From: Phorcus lineatus
Taxonomy: Eukaryota > Mollusca > Gastropoda > Trochida > Trochidae
DNA length: 64,000 bases
Reading direction: 5' to 3'
Assembly (NCBI GenBank): GCA_921293015.1
Contig: OV121087.1
Location: forward strand, 34,765,235-34,829,234
Numbering within the stretch: the first letter of the stretch is position 1; each line of letters begins with the position of its first letter. Below the pieces are notes generated by a model, which was not told the origin of the DNA, searched no databases, and saw nothing but the letters and a program-made list of their open reading frames with translations. Position numbers and translations under genes: made by a program. This document shows, piece after piece, positions 26,801 through 39,149 of this stretch.

Positions 26801-29800
26801 GATTACAAATCTTTCGCATCAAAAAACAAACATTGTTAAATAAATATGAAAACAAATCATACAAAGAAACAGTACCAAGTAAGACATTCAAAGTCATGCA
26901 ACATAAAATAATTGTTACAGTTAATATAAGCATATAAGCTTATTTGACCGGCAAAATTTTGACATAACTGTTAATTGAAACATCTTAACATTAGATTGTT
27001 TATCATAAATCCACATTTTTGTTGAGACATAAACAAATGTCTAACCATTAGTCTCTTCTCTAAAATATTTCACAATTAGTACACAAAAGACACATAATTA
27101 TCACAATAATCATTTTGCACAATCAAAAAAGCATTTAGTCAAGAGAGCTATTGCAGTGAAATAGCGGAAGCAAGGTGAGAAAGGGGAATAACTCTGACAT
27201 TCACAAGGGAGACAACTGTGACAGGAACAAACTAAGGGAGACAACTCTATGAACACCCAGACAAGACATACTTGAGGTGGGAAAGTTTGTTGACTGCTGC
27301 CTCTCCTATTACAACCTCTTTAGGTCCCATCTCTCGCAGCAAGGGCTCAGAAGTCAGCCCAAACACCCAGCCTGTGCATGCAATTTTTACCGTAATAAAT
27401 GGACAAGACATCACATCCACTAATGTATTAAGCAGCCTTCTCATGATAGATTAAGATTGACAACACACAGAGATGGATATTTGCATTTCAGTGGCAGATC
27501 CAGGAATTTTGAAAGGGAGGGGATTCACCTAGGGGTGGGGGTGGAATTGCTCATCCTAAGGGTCACCAATTTTATGGTAGATTAAAAAAAAATTGAGGTA
27601 ACATCGCCAACACTGACTTGCCAACAGCATAACAACATAACAACATGGACATGAGTGAACTGAAAGTACTGATGTAAAAAAAAAAGCATAACTCTTCCCC
27701 CCGCCAGGCCGGAATTCAGGCTAATGTATTTGAGTCTGGGTGAAAGAGTGAGCTACTGGTTGTCAGACCTCAATTTTCTCAAGGCGTTCGGGTTTTTTTT
27801 TACTATCACAGATAGTGTGATCTCAAATACAATGTTACATCTCCATGTGGTGTCAAACTTTTGTTTGTCGTTTGAAGGCCATTTAAAACATTAAAAAGCA
27901 CATCACTGCCCATGCTGGACAATATGCTGGGTTTCTGCTGACTAAGCGTTATGTGCATTACACCATCACCTTGCAAAATTGTCTATATGACATCAATAAA
28001 GTTAAGCTGGTAGTCACCTGAAAATGAGTTCTTCTAATGAAATTATTAGCAATATATGAGTCATGCATTTAGATGTACCAGTATATAAAGCATCCTATTT
28101 GTGTTAAATGTCATGCTGTGTTCTATCATTATCTTTTCAATGCAGCTGGTATGTGCTGTCTGCAAAGATGGGATATTTTTTAGACCAAACTATACTTGAA
28201 AACAAATTATTGAATGTATCATTGATGACTTGAAAATATTTGAACCAAAACAGATTTGTCATTTTTGTCTTAACAAAATCAAAAAAAGAGGAGAAAATAG
28301 ATTATTGATTTTTGTTTGCGGTAATCATAGAAATAAGAATATTGTACCATATATATTTTTTTGCGTCATTTTCCAATTTTTACATAAACATATTTACATA
28401 CAACATATTACGATGTTTTTACACATATAAACAGACTTAGATACACCACTTAGTGCATACATGTAAAGCAATGTCTCCCTGCAGCATGAATTCCATTCCC
28501 TTGACATAGTAGCCTCCATGCACTAGAATGTTAGATTTACAATACATGCAATAGGTACATCATCCTATTACATCAGCATCCTTGTATCTCCTTCACACCC
28601 AGGGCAAATATCTCGTATCACTGACAGGTAGCTATTTGTCGCTTTATGTCCGTATCTTTTTCCGTTGATGAAATGTGTTGTTTGAGGGTCCTGAAGCAAA
28701 GTACCTACAACCCCTACATTTTTCACCTAGGTACTGCTTCTATGGTTGGATGGAAGTTATTTCATCGGCCAGTTTTATGGAGAGTGATACGAGGCATTTG
28801 CCTTGATAGATATCAGGGTATTGTAGGATCTACATGGATACAAATGTATGCTGATGTAGCAGGCTGCCGGATCACAGCGTCCATGGATTACCTCAGACTG
28901 ACAATTTTGCTGCGACCTTCGTTAGTGAAGGTGCTAATGTTCTTCCCGGACTCCCTATGTTGTGGAGCCGACGTCAAGCCAAATAACCAGCCTGGAATAT
29001 GCCTTTAAATTCTTATTCTTAGCTAACCTTTTTATACATATGAAGGGGACTCAGACATTCTACAATCTTGGTTAGATCGAATGGGATATTGTCACATGTC
29101 TATATCAAGAAGATAAAAGTCTTAATTCAACAATACCAAGCAGAATTTAAATCAAGATGTGATTGATATGGCAAAATAAATGTATCAATACAGTTCATGT
29201 AAAAAGAATTTATACACTGGAACAGGATTGTGTACTGACCGGCAATAAAAATGTATTGATACATCAATGCATTAGTGTATCATGATACCTTAATACCCCT
29301 CATTTCTATATTGATTAAATTTGGACTTCATTTTTCATTAGAAAATCCATATAATTACTGGAAATAGATGACGTGAAATAAAGCACAACCAAATGAAATA
29401 ATAATTATAACAAATTATGATAAATCATATAGATTAATAACTTCATATAAAAGATATGAAAATATAATCTATCACATATCAAGCGTTCATTAAATTGAAT
29501 TTCTTGTGTTCACTTAATTTTTCAATCAAAATCACTCTCTATCAATGAAAAAAATATACATCTGCTAATAACATGAAACGCTATTATTTTCTCCATTTAA
29601 AAAAAAATTTAAACACATACCAACCAGTCCAGTTTTTGTTGAAAGAATATTACAAAATTATTTTTTTTTAACAAATCGGCTACGATCAAAGTTTCAGTAT
29701 CTAAGGCCAGACTAAGGGCTTAGAGCATATTAAAAATATTGTGATTGTACTTGCCTGCGTATGTAGAACAGATGATCTCGTCATATCCTGCGGTAGAGAC

Positions 29801-32800
29801 AACTCCACCCTGGACCGACGTCACACTCTCACTGCAGCTCTGTGAATAGTGATAATAACTTGATTTGGGGAAAAATAACCGAGGTTTGATATTGAAATAT
29901 TTTTAATGTATTGCTGTTTCTCCTGATACAATATAAAATGTTTTGGTCCTCTTTGATGTTGTCCAACATATTCATAAAAACAAATATTTTGCCAATTTCT
30001 TTTCTGAATTGGTTGAATGAACCTCTCTACAAAGACTTGTTTGTAATGTTCCTGACTATCTATTCCACTAACACATGAACCATACTGGAAAAACAATATT
30101 TTCAAATGAATATTTGGGGTTATTGCAGTTATCATATTGCAGCTTATTAAGAAGTGTCCAAACTCTGGATGACATTGGGTGAATTATAAGAAGTCTGAGT
30201 TAGTAACCATAGAATTGAACAACAAAAACTCAATATACTTTGAAGAAAAAATAGTGCTGTATTTGGAAAATGAAACCTACGTGGCTATATCTGGAGACGG
30301 GTTCCTCGGCCTCATCGTAACTGTAAACCTCGACTTGTCCGTCGTCTCGACCCACCAACAGATCGAGCACCCCGTCCGCCGTGATGTCATAGCTGTGCAG
30401 GCTCAGAATACCTGGAGTTGTACATGGACAATCTCAAACAAGTGTCATCTGCTGTCAAATGATTTAAAGCATATTGATAAAAGTTGTGAATATTTTAGGT
30501 TTGCAAACATGTCCAGTACCCCGTCAGCTAGGCAACCTGGAAGTTGTACATGGACAATCTCAAACAAGTGTCTTCTGCTGTCAAATGATTTAAAGCATAT
30601 TGATAAAAGTTGCGAATATTTTAGGTTTTCACACAGGTCCAGTACCCCGTTAGCTGGGATACCATAGCTCAGGCAACCTGGAAGTTGTAAATGGACAGTC
30701 TCAAACAAGTGTCTTCTGCTGTCAAATGATTTAAAACAGATTGATAAAAGCTACAAATATTTTAGGCTTGCAAACAGGTCACACACACATGCTACCTTCA
30801 CTACATAGAGAAAAGGTGTTTCAAATGACTTTAACAAAACGTGTAAATTTTTCACCTTACCCAAGTGAAAGAGAAGAGCAGACATAAACTTATATGAGTT
30901 CCTTTAAAGACATATGACAATAACAAGTGTTATAATTTCTTTTGATTCTCTTACGTTTTAATTTCATTAAATATTCAGAAAACAGCCTACTTATTTTATG
31001 ATGGCCAAGATGTTAGCAGACTTACCGCCATTTCTTTTCTCATTTGGTAGTTCCCATCCATGTGTTGGTGCCAATCTACAAAACATATTAGATAGTTCCA
31101 TGACAAAAAGAAAAAAGAAATTTTACACTTAAGCTTCATCAAAACTTTTATCATTTAAAGAACTTAAAGTGATCTACCAACTATTTGCTGACATGTAAAT
31201 AGTTACTTGCGTTCCAATTAAAAGGAATAAATTAGATAAAGGTAAAGGCCATCAAAGCAATTTTGTCAATTTTATTCATAAATTTGAAGAGTTGGAGGCT
31301 CCAATTTAAATGAGTCAAAGGAAAATAAGACACATAAGTGTTTCGTCACAAAGGATGGGTATTGCTCCTCATTTCCGTATTGCAATATATTGTGATACAA
31401 GAACGCCTATTTCAATACTATTGCAATATATTGGAACTTTTCATGTCTTAGTTTTTCCATGCTCTCTTGACAAAATATCCGCAATTAAAACAGTGATCAA
31501 TGCTCTACTGGCCATCATTTTGTAAAGACAAATATTTCAGTGACTGATTTCTGACTGTTAACATGTCTTCGTTATTTTCACTTTTATGAGTTCACACTTT
31601 GTTTACAAGTTTCAGTAAAATCCATTTTCTAGGTCCATTTTTTAAAAAACTTTTGATATATTGGATATTTTCAGAAGAGTGTATAAACCAGTATACCGAT
31701 TATAAAAAGTTAAAGTGTAAATAGAAGCAGATGTCTGAAAGGTACCTACGTTCCAATTTGCACCAATCCAATTCTCCCATCTGATGTTCCATAAAGTATT
31801 TCATTACCATCCTCACCTGGAAAATCATTTTGAGCTCATATAACGTATAACTTGAGGCCAACAACTTGACCCTAGTGTAGTTAAAATCAAACTTGAAAGC
31901 AGCCTGTGATATATATTTCTGAGAGTTATCTCCCTTGGTTACATATCAGATTGAGAAGTCAAAAGAAATCATGTAAAAATTTTGACCCCTGATATTATCA
32001 CCTTTGTAGATATGGTTTCAGAGATAACTTTAAAATAATCAACCAATAGCAAACTCCAAACTTGGTCAATTATGACAAATTGAAAGATGTGGGCTTATAC
32101 ACAGAAAATTTGATGAGATCCATCAGGCATAACTTTCTCTTTCAGTAAGCCCACTTACCTCCATCATTACAATATAGCTCCATCACGACTGGAGGTCCTG
32201 GCACCTCCATTTCATACAACAACTCTGAGCGCTGAAATATGAAGAGGCCTTCAACTCATACACACCTTTGCAAAGCAATTAAACCAAATTAATTATTCTT
32301 CGTGAGCAAAAAACTGATCACTCACACCAATCTTTCCTGTCGCGTCTGCAATGACTGTTTTACAGTTTAGGGTGACACTGCCTATATCCGCCCACCGTTT
32401 CAGCTCAGAGGGCAACAAATCAAGTGCACCCCAATCGCGAGTGTGATATAGCAGGAATCTAATTATTGCCTTGCCGATACTTATGACAGACGAATTCTTC
32501 ATTGAGTTTATCAACGTGGTTAGCCCTTTTGTACGACAACAACGATGGGTTGGTTGCTTTGAATTTTAATATTGAGGTCTAGAATGCAGGCAAAGTTCTA
32601 CAAAAAATTTAAATGTCAGGGGAAAGATTGACGTGAGTGATGAACTATTTGCCTTGCGTGCATCAAAAATTGCCTTGCAAAAGTGAACCTTTGATTTTAA
32701 AATCTGGACATGCTTTAAAAAAGGTTATACTGAGGTCAAATTGTCATGACTCAAACAAACGTAAACCAAATGCTAAAGAAATCATTACGACATAAAATAA

Positions 32801-35343
32801 AACCATCAATATTGTCATCCATAATTAGAAAAAAATATTTTTTCACTTGAATGAACTGACAATCATTATATTCTTTAATAATTTCTTGTCATAGAGAAAA
32901 ATTGTTAGTTACAACAGAAATACTAACACATTGGGAACTTGTAAAAAGAGAAACCAGGGCTCCTTGTGCTAAGATAGTCATAGGCCAATGTTAATGGATG
33001 ATACTTACTAACAACTATCTTAGCACTTAAAAGAGCTTAAAAATACAGGCCCTGGTTTCTCCGATCACTGAGACCCACATTGAATAGAACTAAGAAGCTG
33101 TCTTTGTCAATTTCTAAATGGAAATATCTTTAATCTTGCAATACCTGGAGACATCTTAGCACTCTGTCCTGGCAGGCTAGTATAGGGACAACATCAGGCA
33201 GTTTGTTTAGTGGTAGAGCTATGACATCATTGATCTTGTCACTAGACAAGTAGTGGTTGATATCTTTGCAGTCTCTGTAGTGGTTGTAGATGAAGTTGCC
33301 ACACGTGAACAGATCAAGTCCTTCTACATACCTGGGAAAAGATACATTTCATGAGGCATATGGGTGCAGAGTTTGCCTGCTCATGAATTTTGAGAAGTGA
33401 AAACAATGATAGTCCATCAGATAGTCAAATCAACTTCAGGGCGATCTATATTCCCTCCAAAATTTAATAATGTGATAATTATTCTGAAATGTAAATTCTA
33501 AACTTGGCCAGTCCATTCAAACTTCAAAATTACAAAATGGCAGAATAAACATGTAATTAAGTTTGACTCAAAATTCAGCTTACATGGACTGTATAGGCTC
33601 TGACATGTTTGTGTCAAAGTTAAGGAAATTTTTTCCTTTCTTTGTGTACGCCTTGACCTCTGCCCCTGTAGCTGTGAAGATTCTCTCCTTTACTCCATCG
33701 ACCTGTCCAGCCAGCTCGAGACGTACAATCTTTTGTCCTGGGAGTGTCTTGAATACTTGCTGGAATAAAGCATTCGATATCATTGTAATATTCAAGTTAA
33801 TCCTTGCAATAAAATTTTCAAGGCTAATTTCACCAAAAGCCCCTAAAGTACAAAATATTCTTTCTGAAAAACAACATTAAAAGGAACTTTTGTAGAATCA
33901 GTATGGCTTATTTGTTCATTCTACTTATAAAACAAAACAGACATGACACATGATTTTGGTGTAATATTCTAACAGCAGAAAACACTAGTTCGGGTTTCAA
34001 AAATGGGCAGTTTTTAGTTCTTGGAGCTACCAGATTTTACCTTAGACTAACCAATAAATCAACAACATGTAAATGACCGTCATCTTTTTGATAACCATCT
34101 TTTTATTGACATTGGCTTGACTCTCAAACAGAGCTATGTATGTAATAACTTGATCATACACAGTATAAGAAGTGTGATTTAGAGCTGATCTAACCCTCGA
34201 CATAAGGTATTTTATTTATGTACATAATATTCATAATCTTTGGAAAATTATTTCTTTCATGAATTTGATAATTTCATCAAACATTTTTCTATCAGAATCT
34301 GTTTGAAAGTGATTGTTTACAGTCAAGAACGTAGAGAAATATTATTGCAATAGTGGGTCACAGTGGTCAACATTGCAAGAGTTTCATCCCATTGCAAGTC
34401 ATCCCTCAGTATGGATTTATTGGATTACCTGTATTTCCCCTTTCTTCATGCCAAAACACTGCACAACTCCTTCATGGTCAGCTACAGCAATCTGCAACAT
34501 TTAAAACGCAATAAAACGGTATCAAAGCTATTTCTTTGCAGTTGTTTATGCATTAAGAACATATCTTCAATATAAAAAACTATGAACTGTTGTCAAAATG
34601 ATTGCATGCTAAACATTTGATAAAAGAATATGCACCCAGATTTGCAATCTAAGAATAAAGAAGATTAATACTTAATAACTCAGTGGCCTCAAGAATGCCA
34701 TTTAAACAGGGCATACTAGTAAGTATAGTGTTTCAAACTTTTTTTGTAGGTTTATTACCATTATTGATTTTTTTTGGGCGATAGTTAACAGATTACCTAA
34801 AGGGGCTATCTATGAATGAATTTTTTTATCTTCAACAATAAACTTTTCTCACCTTTTGTGTTTTGCCTGAGGCTGGTAGTAGCTTCATTGTCTTTGGAGA
34901 GGTGATTCCAACCTGAATTAAATGATTAAAAGAACTGTAGAAATTAACAGTTACTTAAAGATAATATATCTTGTTGGTCAACATCGAAATGATAAGCAAT
35001 ATGCCTGATCAAAAAACAACTGATGTTAACATTTGATGAGGGAATGACTTGAAGAAATCTTTGTAGTTTTTTTTCAAATTCATCAAAAATATGTTTAAAT
35101 CCTTTTTGACAACGATTTCAAGGATATGAGTATAATATGTTGGATTGATACTTCATCATAGAAATACTGTGTAAGGCAAACTTGTGGAAATGCTTACGTT
35201 AAATGCAAAATTTCAATGATCGAAATCAGGACAAAGTGATGAAAAACAAACAAATCTTGAAACAATTTCAACATACAGTTATGAACAGCAATTTTTAAAC
35301 TTGCCTGTTGATAATCAACACGGGTGAGATTTAATTCCATCAT
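20843..35343 (-). CDS. BBS7: Bardet-Biedl syndrome 7 protein (BBSome subunit), 19 coding exons, 713 aa
   Basis: BBS7 is a core BBSome subunit that pairs with BBS2 and helps move membrane proteins in cilia. Exons in transcript order: 35343-35305, 34912-34853, 34491-34429, 33759-33584, 33331-33145, 32231-32159, 31816-31750, 31075-31026, 30411-30281, 29839-29755, then either 28991-28892 or 27371-27272, then 26177-25985, 25425-25351, 24908-24706, 23610-23446, 22644-22535, 22020-21917, 21559-21436 and 20979-20843. All phases agree and total 713 aa, against 715 aa in human. Order: N-terminal beta-propeller ([32 protein letters not shown]), coiled coil ([19 protein letters not shown]), GAE-like domain, platform ([20 protein letters not shown]) and C-terminal helices ([33 protein letters not shown]). 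Introns 1 and 10 use GC donors (GCAAGT). I saw no convincing RFX X-box upstream. Confidence 0.97.
23930..24115 (-). mobile_element. SINE relic (body only), BBS7 intron
   Basis: Shares the body of the SINE at 25565-25900: GTGAGGTGATTGGGGATTAACAC-like start, GTATTATTGCAGGG, then GAGGTGAAACCTGCGAGCAT and CAAACCATGGGTGG. The tRNA-like head is missing. Confidence 0.7.
25562..25905 (-). mobile_element. tRNA-headed SINE in a BBS7 intron
   Basis: On the minus strand the element starts with a tRNA-like head (GGTAGGACAGCGTAATGG at about 25900). It has an A-box-like TAATGGTTAACACGG and a B-box-like GGTTTGAATCC. A body of about 250 bp follows, shared with the copies at 23930, 40915 and 49320. The tail reads CACCTCACCTCAC. 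tRNA-derived SINEs are transcribed by RNA polymerase III and moved by LINE reverse transcriptase (established knowledge). The partner LINE is not in the window. Confidence 0.75.
26226..26360. mobile_element. decayed repeat end in a BBS7 intron
   Basis: GCAGTGGCAAATCAAGGGGG followed by a G-rich stretch resembles the CAGTGGCAGATCCAGG-type end at 27491 and 6340. Only one end is recognisable. Confidence 0.35.
27272..27371 (-). CDS. BBS7: BBS7 alternative exon 11b
   Basis: This 100-nt exon encodes [16 protein letters not shown] and ends in KLSHL, then a split Lys codon joined to exon 12 (NELEDLQQ). It takes one base from exon 10 and gives two bases to exon 12, exactly like exon 11a. The donor is AA|GTATGT, the acceptor ATGCACAG with a weak pyrimidine tract. 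It covers residues of about 311-344, the last strand of the beta-propeller and the start of the coiled coil. It aligns over its whole length with human BBS7 (GWVTGLTTEP...NKISSLR). Confidence 0.9.
27491..27545. mobile_element. repeat end CAGTGGCAGATCCAGGAATT in a BBS7 intron
   Basis: A clear copy of the dispersed end also seen at about 6340, followed by GGGAGGGGATTC. It lies in the intron between the two alternative exons. No opposite end was identified. Confidence 0.45.
28892..28991 (-). CDS. BBS7: BBS7 alternative exon 11a
   Basis: This is a second 100-nt exon with the same splice phases as 11b, 1,520 nt upstream in transcript sense. It encodes [16 protein letters not shown], then [15 protein letters not shown] and a split Arg codon joined to exon 12. 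It shares WxFGLTS-P--RE-G with 11b. HRESG resembles human HKESG, and the end in SLR matches human SSLR. The frame is open and both splice sites are intact (TTCCAG acceptor, AG|GTAATC donor), so it does not look like a pseudo-exon. Using both exons, or neither, shifts the frame to an early stop. Confidence 0.87.
30360..30785. repeat. tandem repeat derived from BBS7 exon 10 and its 5' intron
   Basis: The 5' part of exon 10 (30411-30281) plus adjoining intron has been copied. CAGTACCCCGTCAGCTAGGC and CAGTACCCCGTTAGCTGGGA at about 30512 and 30640 match the exon stretch AGCACCCCGTCCGCCGTGAT. Each is followed by GGAAGTTGTACATGGACAAT and a shared intron block. There are about three units of about 120-145 bp. 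The copied exon pieces carry substitutions and small deletions. Confidence 0.85.
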
Positions 35344-36940
35344 CTTGAAGCTCTTAATGTGAAGCCTTGATCAGACTAAAAGGAAAATTAATCAGGTAAT
35401 GATGATTTGTTGATCTTCCCGACGGCTGAAGTAAAAATTTATCAGCTTCGCACTCAATATTCTGCTCGGAGTTGTTTAATTTCAAAATTACATTTACAAA
35501 ATTAATCTTTGCTAATTCTTAAACCTAAATTAATTTTCAAACAGTGTATATTTTATACCAAATGAATGTTCGAATTTAAATTTTAAAATTTGTGCGATAC
35601 AAAAATAGCAGTACGAGACTCTTTACATCACTGCATAGGTTGCGCACGCAAGAAGCAGTGGGGAAGAGTTTTCCCACTTTGACTGACAGGTGCGCGTTGC
35701 GGGAAATTTAAGAATTCATTCATTTACTTTTATTATCGTGAACAGTCGAATACATCTTTAAAAAAATTCATATTGTTATGAATAGTTCGCAAAACAACAG
35801 GTCCGTGAGTTTTTTCTGCAATTCGTTCATAGTGAATAATACATAGTTCATATTTTAAAGTTCAGTCGCTGAATAAAGGGGGCAATGGAAAATAGTAGAT
35901 TTGTTAAATATTGTAGCAGTGTATGAAAAAAGGTATCTTTGACAGCTCAGACCCGGGTAACTTTTGCTCCAGGCTGGTGATGTTTAGGGGTTTTCTTAAA
36001 TTTGACATAGAAATAAAAAAAAAACCCACAGTAGACTGTAGTGCTTATGACTTTCAAAGTTTATTTCAAACACTGGTTGTATACAGTTTTGGCTTTATAT
36101 TATTTCCATGTGTAAGACTGTTCATATATGGTAAATAAGTCTCTAATCGCACTATTTGATCAAAACTGCAATAAATATGGAATGTGTAAATATTGGGTGA
36201 TAAAAACCTGTGTTTATGAAATGTATTAATTCTTGTGACCTGTTTATGATAATATTTTTAGGATGTCTATTTTTGTATATATAAACATACTATTTCATGT
36301 GTATATACAAGCGTATCAGGTAAAGATACGCGGAGGGTGAAGATACGCCCTTGCACAGAACTTACCTAGTAAATCAGGATGAGTGTTAGCTTGTAATACA
36401 TTGATGTCTTTGCACCTTTATGCAATTTGGAAGATATCATGAAGTTTTTGAAAAGGTAAAAAGGACTTAAGTGTTGATTATTGGCATAACTTGGTTAAAA
36501 CTAACAAAAATCATAGCAAACATGTCATCATCAAACAGTTTGCCTTCCAACAAAACAATTTTCATTGGAAACCAAAATATTGATCCAACTATCGATTTGT
36601 ACTTACCCGGTACCTAAACTTCGGAAAACAGTTTTAAAATCTTTCAAAATCATAATAATGGAAATGTTGGGTGTATTCAAACCCTGCCTGTGTATCTGTA
36701 GCCAACACTTGCCAATCTATTGAATTAGTGGGGTAGTCGTTTGAAAACTTTCAGTGTCCCTGACAAAAACATTTCAACAAGTATATTTTACATAAATATT
36801 ATCAATGAAGCTCTAAACTTTAACAGTGACGTGGCTTTTATCTCATATACTGTATTTTTCTCAGATGAATGATCATGTATCTCTCAGGTGTGTAGCTTTA
36901 CCCGACAGCACTGTATGTTGATTTTTTTTTTATACCTCCG
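35344..36940. other. BBS7 5' flank and intergenic DNA
   Basis: The first few hundred bases upstream of the BBS7 start include a somewhat GC-richer stretch (GGTTGCGCACGCAAGAAGCA at about 35638, then GGTGCGCGTTGCGGG) that may be part of the promoter. I see no divergent gene. The 71-codon open frame at 35923-36138 has no family features. Confidence 0.35.
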
Positions 36941-36944
36941 TCCA

Positions 36945-37625
36945 AAGGTTGAGGGTTTATAGTAATAGCAATGATTCCATTCGTCTGTTTAAAGTCATCT
37001 TTGTCCGACTGATTGCCAAAAATCTATTTATCTGATTCTTTTTAACTGAACTTTTTGATGATTCACAGATTTCTATGTTTTCTACTTAGTTTTTCATTCT
37101 AAAAGGTCAGAATTAACCCAACTGATTACAGGAAGACTGTTTATCCGATTATTTGACAATTTTGCTCATGTCTTCAATCCTACCAGGAGGGATGCCAAAT
37201 TTAAGACAATTTCATGAATTTTTAAATATTTAACAGATTTCTATGTTTTGTACTTAGTCATTTCCCATGGTCCGAATTTGTCTGACTGATTACAGAAAGA
37301 CTATATCACCCATTCTTTTCAAATTTTACACTTGCCTTCTAGCCTACTAGGAGGGATGCAGCAACAAATTTCAAGAAATCTTTGTTTAGTTTTTAATATT
37401 TTACAGATTTCTATGTTTTTTACTACCAGGTAAGTCATTTCATAAGGAAAGAATTTGTCCGACAGATTGCTAAGAAAACTATTCAAACAAATAATTTCAA
37501 ATTTTGTAAATGTATTCTAACCTCTTAGGTGGGTAGTAGGGCAAACTTTTAAAGCAATTTTGTGAATTTTTAAATATTTTACAGAATTCTATGTTTTGTA
37601 CTTAATCAGAATTTGTTTGACCAAA
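36945..37625. repeat. degenerate tandem repeat, about 160-180-bp units, four copies
   Basis: ACAGATTTCTATGTTTT recurs at about 37066, 37226, 37405 and (as ACAGAATTCTATGTTTT) 37580. Each copy is preceded by AATTTTT-AAATATTT and followed by ACTTAGT, then GAATTTGTCCGACTGATT-like text. The units are strongly diverged, so this is an old tandem array. The region opens with TATACCTCCGTCCAAAGGTTG, which may be part of it. Confidence 0.7.
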
Positions 37626-38084
37626 AGTTGCAGTTGTATTAAACAAGTGACATTGTGAATTCTTTCCTATTTTGGTAAGTGTCTGTGTTTTAGACTGGTT
37701 TATGAAATGAAATTTAAACTTATTAATCAAAAAGCATTAGAGACATGTGCTAGTAGTCTGTGTTAAGTGATGTCAAGTTATCAGGGAAGTTTCCTGTAAT
37801 TGGGAGAGAAACACAGTCGGGGGTGTAAGTGAGCTTTGCTCACTTTTGTGCATGTATTGATGACTGTACTTTACAATGCATTTCATTTACATAATCAAAC
37901 TTTTTATTTAAAGAAAGTTTTTGTCTATCCTCACCTTTAAAAAGGTTCTTACATCAAAGCGTTAAGCATAACCTCTGACATGTTGAATGGGCAGAAGAAA
38001 ATCTTTTCAGGTTCAGAAATTGATCTTAAAAAAATGAAAAAAAATACTATCAAATGCAAGACAATTTCTTTATTTTAATATTAT

Positions 38085-38660
38085 GACATCAATAGAGTAA
38101 ACAGTGAAGAAATAATCTGACATGTGTTATGGGTGTGATGATGTTATCAAGAGGGGTTAAATTGGTACTTGTGTTCTTGTTTCAAGGGAATTACATAGTG
38201 AATGGTTAATTGGCTTCCAAGGGGTTTCAAGTGAAAATGTGACAATTCCTTTTAATCAAAAAAGAAGTTCTTCTTCTTTCCCTACCTTAAATGGATAAAA
38301 GGTATTCACACTAAAATGGCTTCCAGTATTTTTTGCATGTTAGCTGAAACCTTCTTCTTTTACTACAGTTATTGGGTTGAGTTATGAGGTGTTTGACCCT
38401 CTGGTGAAAATGCATTGGTCATAAACATATTTTGGGGGGGAAAATTTGAAGAAATAAAATTTAATAAAAACAATGTGCTGCTGCGCCTTTAAGGGGGTAA
38501 ATAAGAAATGATATGACATCAAGAGGGTAAACAGTGAATAATAATATGACATGTGATATGGGTGTAATCATGTTATCAAGAGGGGTTAAATGGTTACTAG
38601 TGTTCTTGTATCAAGAGGTTACCTAGTGAATGGTTAATTGGCTTCCAAGGGGTTAAAAAA
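38085..38660. repeat. direct repeat of about 150 bp, two copies about 425 bp apart
   Basis: The block TATGACATCAA-AG-GTAAACAGTGAA, through GTTATCAAGAGGGGTTAAAT, to GTGAATGGTTAATTGGCTTCC occurs at about 38085-38225 and 38512-38655. A GTGCTGCTGCGCCTTTAAGG stretch at about 38476 resembles the MITE end at 20021. Looser echoes (CAAGGGGATTAGATAA) continue to about 39090. Confidence 0.7.
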
Positions 38661-39149
38661 GGGAAAATATGATCATATGTAAATCATGCAAATGTGTAAT
38701 ATTTTAGCATCAAAGATGACAAATGTGAAAAAAGTTCTAGCAATCAAAGGGTTAGATAATTATGTTCTTGCAAAAAGAAGGGTTAAATGGATAATGTTCA
38801 GGCACCAAGGGGATTAGATAAGGAATTATATCTATGGAATCAAGAAGGTTGATATTTTGCTTCTTTTAAGAGAGTTGAAAAATATTTTCTACGAATTAAA
38901 TTGGTAGTCATGTATTCAAATCAAGGACGTTAAAGGGAATAAACAGAGACTAATTATCAGTCATGTAAATGTTAAATAGTAAATATACTCTCACACCTAG
39001 GAAGTCAATCAGGGAATAATTTTCTGGAATATAGGAGTTAATATCCCTTATATTTAAGATATTGATTACAGTTCTGACATAAAAGGGGTTAAATAAGACT
39101 GTCATCACGTTCTTCGAGTCTTGGCTGAAAGTGTTCGTAAAGATGTGTT

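Noticed and set aside
28646-29008. 120-codon plus-strand frame
   Set aside because: It is antisense to BBS7 exon 11a; the exon's openness explains part of it. No family motif.
32293-32514. 73-codon minus-strand frame between BBS7 exons 5 and 6
   Set aside because: It does not match BBS7 and has no splice phase that fits. The real exon 6 is at 32159-32231.
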